From the NCBI GenBank assembly GCA_034521465.1, contig JAXHMN010000011.1, positions 124,001-188,000 on the forward strand: DNA of 64,000 nt, read 5' to 3'. Positions 62,383 through 64,000 of this stretch are shown here, one piece after another; the stretch's first letter is position 1; the number at the start of each line of letters is the position of its first letter. Position numbers and translations under genes: made by a program. The stretch is from SURF-28 sp034521465 (GTDB taxonomy: Bacteria; Bacteroidota; Ignavibacteria; Ignavibacteriales; Melioribacteraceae). A model generated the notes under the pieces. That model worked only from the letters and a program-made list of their open reading frames with translations. It was not told the DNA's origin and ran no database searches.

Positions 62383-62456
62383 CCAATATTTGAATACCTC
62401 CAATAAATTATGACCATAAAATTTTTAATTCCACTGCGCAGATATTGAGGTAAAGT

Positions 62457-62666
62457 ATGGAGAAAATAGTATCGAGACCAATTTTAGCTACTATAGTAGT
62501 CGGAGGCAGTATCTTATTACTGCAATTAGTTATTTACGAATTAGGTATGATTTGGGATTGGGTGAATTATCTGAAATATATTGCTCCGTTTATACCGCCT
62601 TATATTATTACAACAACAGCTAAACGAATTCGAGAAAACTCCATAACCAAAGCCGGTAAAGAATAA
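62457..62666 (+). CDS. Small membrane protein
   Basis: 69 residues, intact, with an AGGTAAA SD 4 bases before the ATG. Two hydrophobic segments (ILATIVVGGSILLLQLVIY and YIAPFIPPYIITT) and a basic tail. I do not recognise it. It is 56 bases upstream of the Crp/Fnr gene and likely co-transcribed. Confidence 0.65.
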   Translation: MEKIVSRPILATIVVGGSILLLQLVIYELGMIWDWVNYLKYIAPFIPPYIITTTAKRIRENSITKAGKE

Positions 62667-62722
62667 ATTGCTTTGAATAAAAGAAACCAATGAATTAAAT
62701 TCGATAAAAAAGAGAAGGAAAA

Positions 62723-63412
62723 ATGGCGGAAAAATCAAAACTTTGGTATTTAGCAAATTTTAACTTATTTGAAGATCTCTCAAACGATAAGATGGAGAGT
62801 CTGGGAAGTGTAACTTACATGCATAACTTTGCAAAAAACCAACCAATATATTTTGCCGAAGAAACCTCCAATTCTATTTTCTTCCTGAAAAAAGGTCGTG
62901 TAAAATTGACTCGAATGTCATCGGAGGGTAAAGAAATGATAGTTGCACTAGTCAACCCGGGTGAAGTTTTTGGTGAAATGGCAATTATTGATGATGGAAA
63001 CAGAACCGACACTGCCTTTGCGCTTGATGAGACTGTTATTTGTGCAATCAGCAAAAGTGATTTTAAGGAATTTATCGAGTCAAATCCCGAACTAAACCCG
63101 AAAGTGACAAAACTTATCGGACTAAAGCTGCGTCAATTCTCTGAAAAAATTGAAGATCTAGTTTTTAAGGATGCCCCGACGAGAGTAATTTCTTTTCTGC
63201 TTAATTTAGCAGAGAAGCAAGGTAAAAAGATTGGAGAAGAAATTTTTGTAAAACCATTTTTAACTCATCAGGACATTGCTGAGTTAACTGCATGTACGCG
63301 TCAAACAGTTAATACGATCTTAACCGATCTTAGAGAAAAAGAGATAATTAATTTTGATCGCAAAAAATTGATCATTAAAAATGACTCAGAACTGAAAGAC
63401 ATGGTTAACTAA
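62723..63412 (+). CDS. Crp/Fnr family transcriptional regulator
   Basis: 229 residues, intact. cNMP-binding fold (IFFLKKGRVKLTRMSSEGKEMIVALVNPGEVFGEMAI) and a Crp-type HTH (FLTHQDIAELTACTRQTVNTILTDL). No Fnr-type N-terminal cysteine cluster is present; the one Cys in the sensor domain (ETVICAIS) is isolated. It may respond to a ligand rather than Fe-S. Target unknown. Confidence 0.92.
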   Translation: MAEKSKLWYLANFNLFEDLSNDKMESLGSVTYMHNFAKNQPIYFAEETSNSIFFLKKGRVKLTRMSSEGKEMIVALVNPGEVFGEMAIIDDGNRTDTAFALDETVICAISKSDFKEFIESNPELNPKVTKLIGLKLRQFSEKIEDLVFKDAPTRVISFLLNLAEKQGKKIGEEIFVKPFLTHQDIAELTACTRQTVNTILTDLREKEIINFDRKKLIIKNDSELKDMVN

Positions 63413-63498
63413 TTTCTTGTAATTTAGATGACAAATTGTATTCGATAATTATTATATACTTGCATCACTGGAGAATTAAAAAATAGTGGTAGTAGATT

Positions 63499-63738
63499 AT
63501 GCAATTGACTCTTTTTGTTACTGATGATTGTTCTGCTTGTGTTAGGGCGGTAACAAAAATAAAAGAAGTAATTAACGGTCTGGATGGTGTTGAACTAAAC
63601 GTGAAAAATATAAAGGAAACAAAACCGCAAAACGTATTTATTGTTCCGGCGCTTTTTATCGATGACCAACTTTATCTTTATGGCGAAGTTGACTCTCAAA
63701 AATTAGTTGAGAAAATAAATTCAAAATTTGCCGGGTAA
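63499..63738 (+). CDS. Thioredoxin-like CxxC protein
   Basis: 79 residues, intact. Thioredoxin-type N-terminus with a CxxC (TDDCSACVRAV) and a cis-Pro region in IVPALFIDDQLYLYGEVD. Similar small glutaredoxin-like proteins serve as thiol reductants; a KaiB-like fold is another option. It follows the Crp/Fnr gene by 86 bases. Confidence 0.75.
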   Translation: MQLTLFVTDDCSACVRAVTKIKEVINGLDGVELNVKNIKETKPQNVFIVPALFIDDQLYLYGEVDSQKLVEKINSKFAG

Positions 63739-63739
63739 T

Positions 63740-64000
63740 TTATTTACTGAGAAATTTTAATCCGATTACTCCGGTAACGATCAACAATATAAAAAAAACA
63801 CGAAGCAGATCTTTAGATTCTTCAAAAAACAATATCCCGTATATAGCTACGCCAACAGCTCCGATTCCCGTCCACACTGCGTATGCGGTTCCAACCGGAA
63901 TTGTCTTTACTCCGAATGCAAGAAATATGTAGCTTAAGATCATTGTGATAACCGTAAAAATACTTGCTTTGAGATTTGTAAAACCTGCACTGTATTTTAA
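63740..64000 (-). CDS. SMR family small multidrug/quaternary-amine transporter, C-terminal part
   Basis: The frame remains open to the last base, so the N-terminus lies beyond the window. About 86 residues are seen: SAGFTNLKASIFTVITMILSY, then KTIPVGTAYAVWTGIGAVGVAIYG, the SMR signature, and RVFFILLIVTGVIGLKFLS. Three membrane helices are visible. The essential Glu of helix 1 should be in the missing part. SugE/EmrE type; exact substrate open. It is convergent with the thioredoxin-like gene (1-base gap). Confidence 0.85.
   Translation of the reverse strand, partial: LKYSAGFTNLKASIFTVITMILSYIFLAFGVKTIPVGTAYAVWTGIGAVGVAIYGILFFEESKDLLRVFFILLIVTGVIGLKFLSK

Noticed and set aside
1..64000. CRISPR arrays, tRNA or rRNA genes, integrases, transposases, toxin-antitoxin pairs
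   Set aside because: I looked for regular spaced repeats, T-arm patterns and the relevant protein motifs on both strands and saw none that hold up.

Overview
The window looks like a chromosomal segment of a low-GC, Gram-negative member of the Ignavibacteria (Bacteroidota/Chlorobi superphylum). Three things point there. A C-terminal sorting-domain remnant near 24.1 kb carries the YPNPFNPSTTIKF signature typical of Ignavibacteria type IX secretion cargo. The envelope genes (Omp85/TamB pair, DUF4837 and TPR lipoproteins, DUF2723) are of the Bacteroidota kind. The best promoter seen, upstream of suf, fits the Bacteroidota -33/-7 pattern (TTG-N19-TAnnTTTG) rather than -35/-10. This assignment is inference; no rRNA or tRNA gene was recognised.

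Layout. 0-1.4 kb: C-terminal part of a large BNR/sortilin-type propeller protein. 1.9-7.5 kb (minus): an Omp85/TamA-like barrel followed by TamB. 7.7-8.9 kb: a serine beta-lactamase-family lipoprotein. 8.8-14.1 kb (minus): a tight five-gene operon (GNAT, ornithine-racemase-like PLP protein, Na+/solute symporter, M20 amidohydrolase, alanine racemase), the most metabolically suggestive accessory cluster. 14.7-20.5 kb: HEAT-repeat protein, small CxxC protein, M1 aminopeptidase, DUF5694 protein and a large Rossmann-fold protein. 20.7-23.8 kb: PTS IIA, hisS, a hypothetical gene and an rlmB-like methyltransferase. 23.8-24.4 kb: a sorting-domain remnant flanked by two near-identical palindromes. 24.5-29.3 kb: ywbE, RhlE-like helicase, cyclase-family hydrolase, dipeptidyl peptidase IV. 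29.6-36.0 kb: a complete suf operon (sufB-sufC-sufD-sufS-sufT-bacilliredoxin-Rrf2 regulator). 36-50 kb: DUF2461, outer-membrane barrel, CYTH, AddB-like nuclease, greA, tilS-hpt-ftsH, a polyprenol/diacylglycerol kinase-like protein, DUF4837 and DUF2723. 50-60 kb: glnE, secA, P-II, a TPR lipoprotein, an AlbA_2 protein and a SpoU methyltransferase. 60-64 kb: a sensor kinase/peroxiredoxin pair divergent from a small membrane protein and a Crp/Fnr regulator, then a thioredoxin-like protein and an SMR transporter cut by the window end.

A dominant property is indel damage. About 23 loci, including hisS, sufB, sufC, sufS, tilS, glnE and secA, are split by one or more frameshifts whose downstream frames continue the same family's sequence without loss. 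Essential genes cannot all be pseudogenes, so I read these as consensus errors of an unpolished long-read assembly and give each gene its full extent across frames. The damage is uneven: 37.6-50.1 kb is almost clean (only tilS is broken) while 14-32 kb and 50-60 kb are heavily affected.

I did not find a convincing new defence system, mobile element, CRISPR array or biosynthetic cluster. The most worthwhile leads are the two-racemase operon, the suf operon with an embedded bacilliredoxin, the AddB-like nuclease without a visible AddA, dispersed palindromic repeats, and repeated operator-like sequences in the sensor-kinase/small-membrane-protein divergent region.
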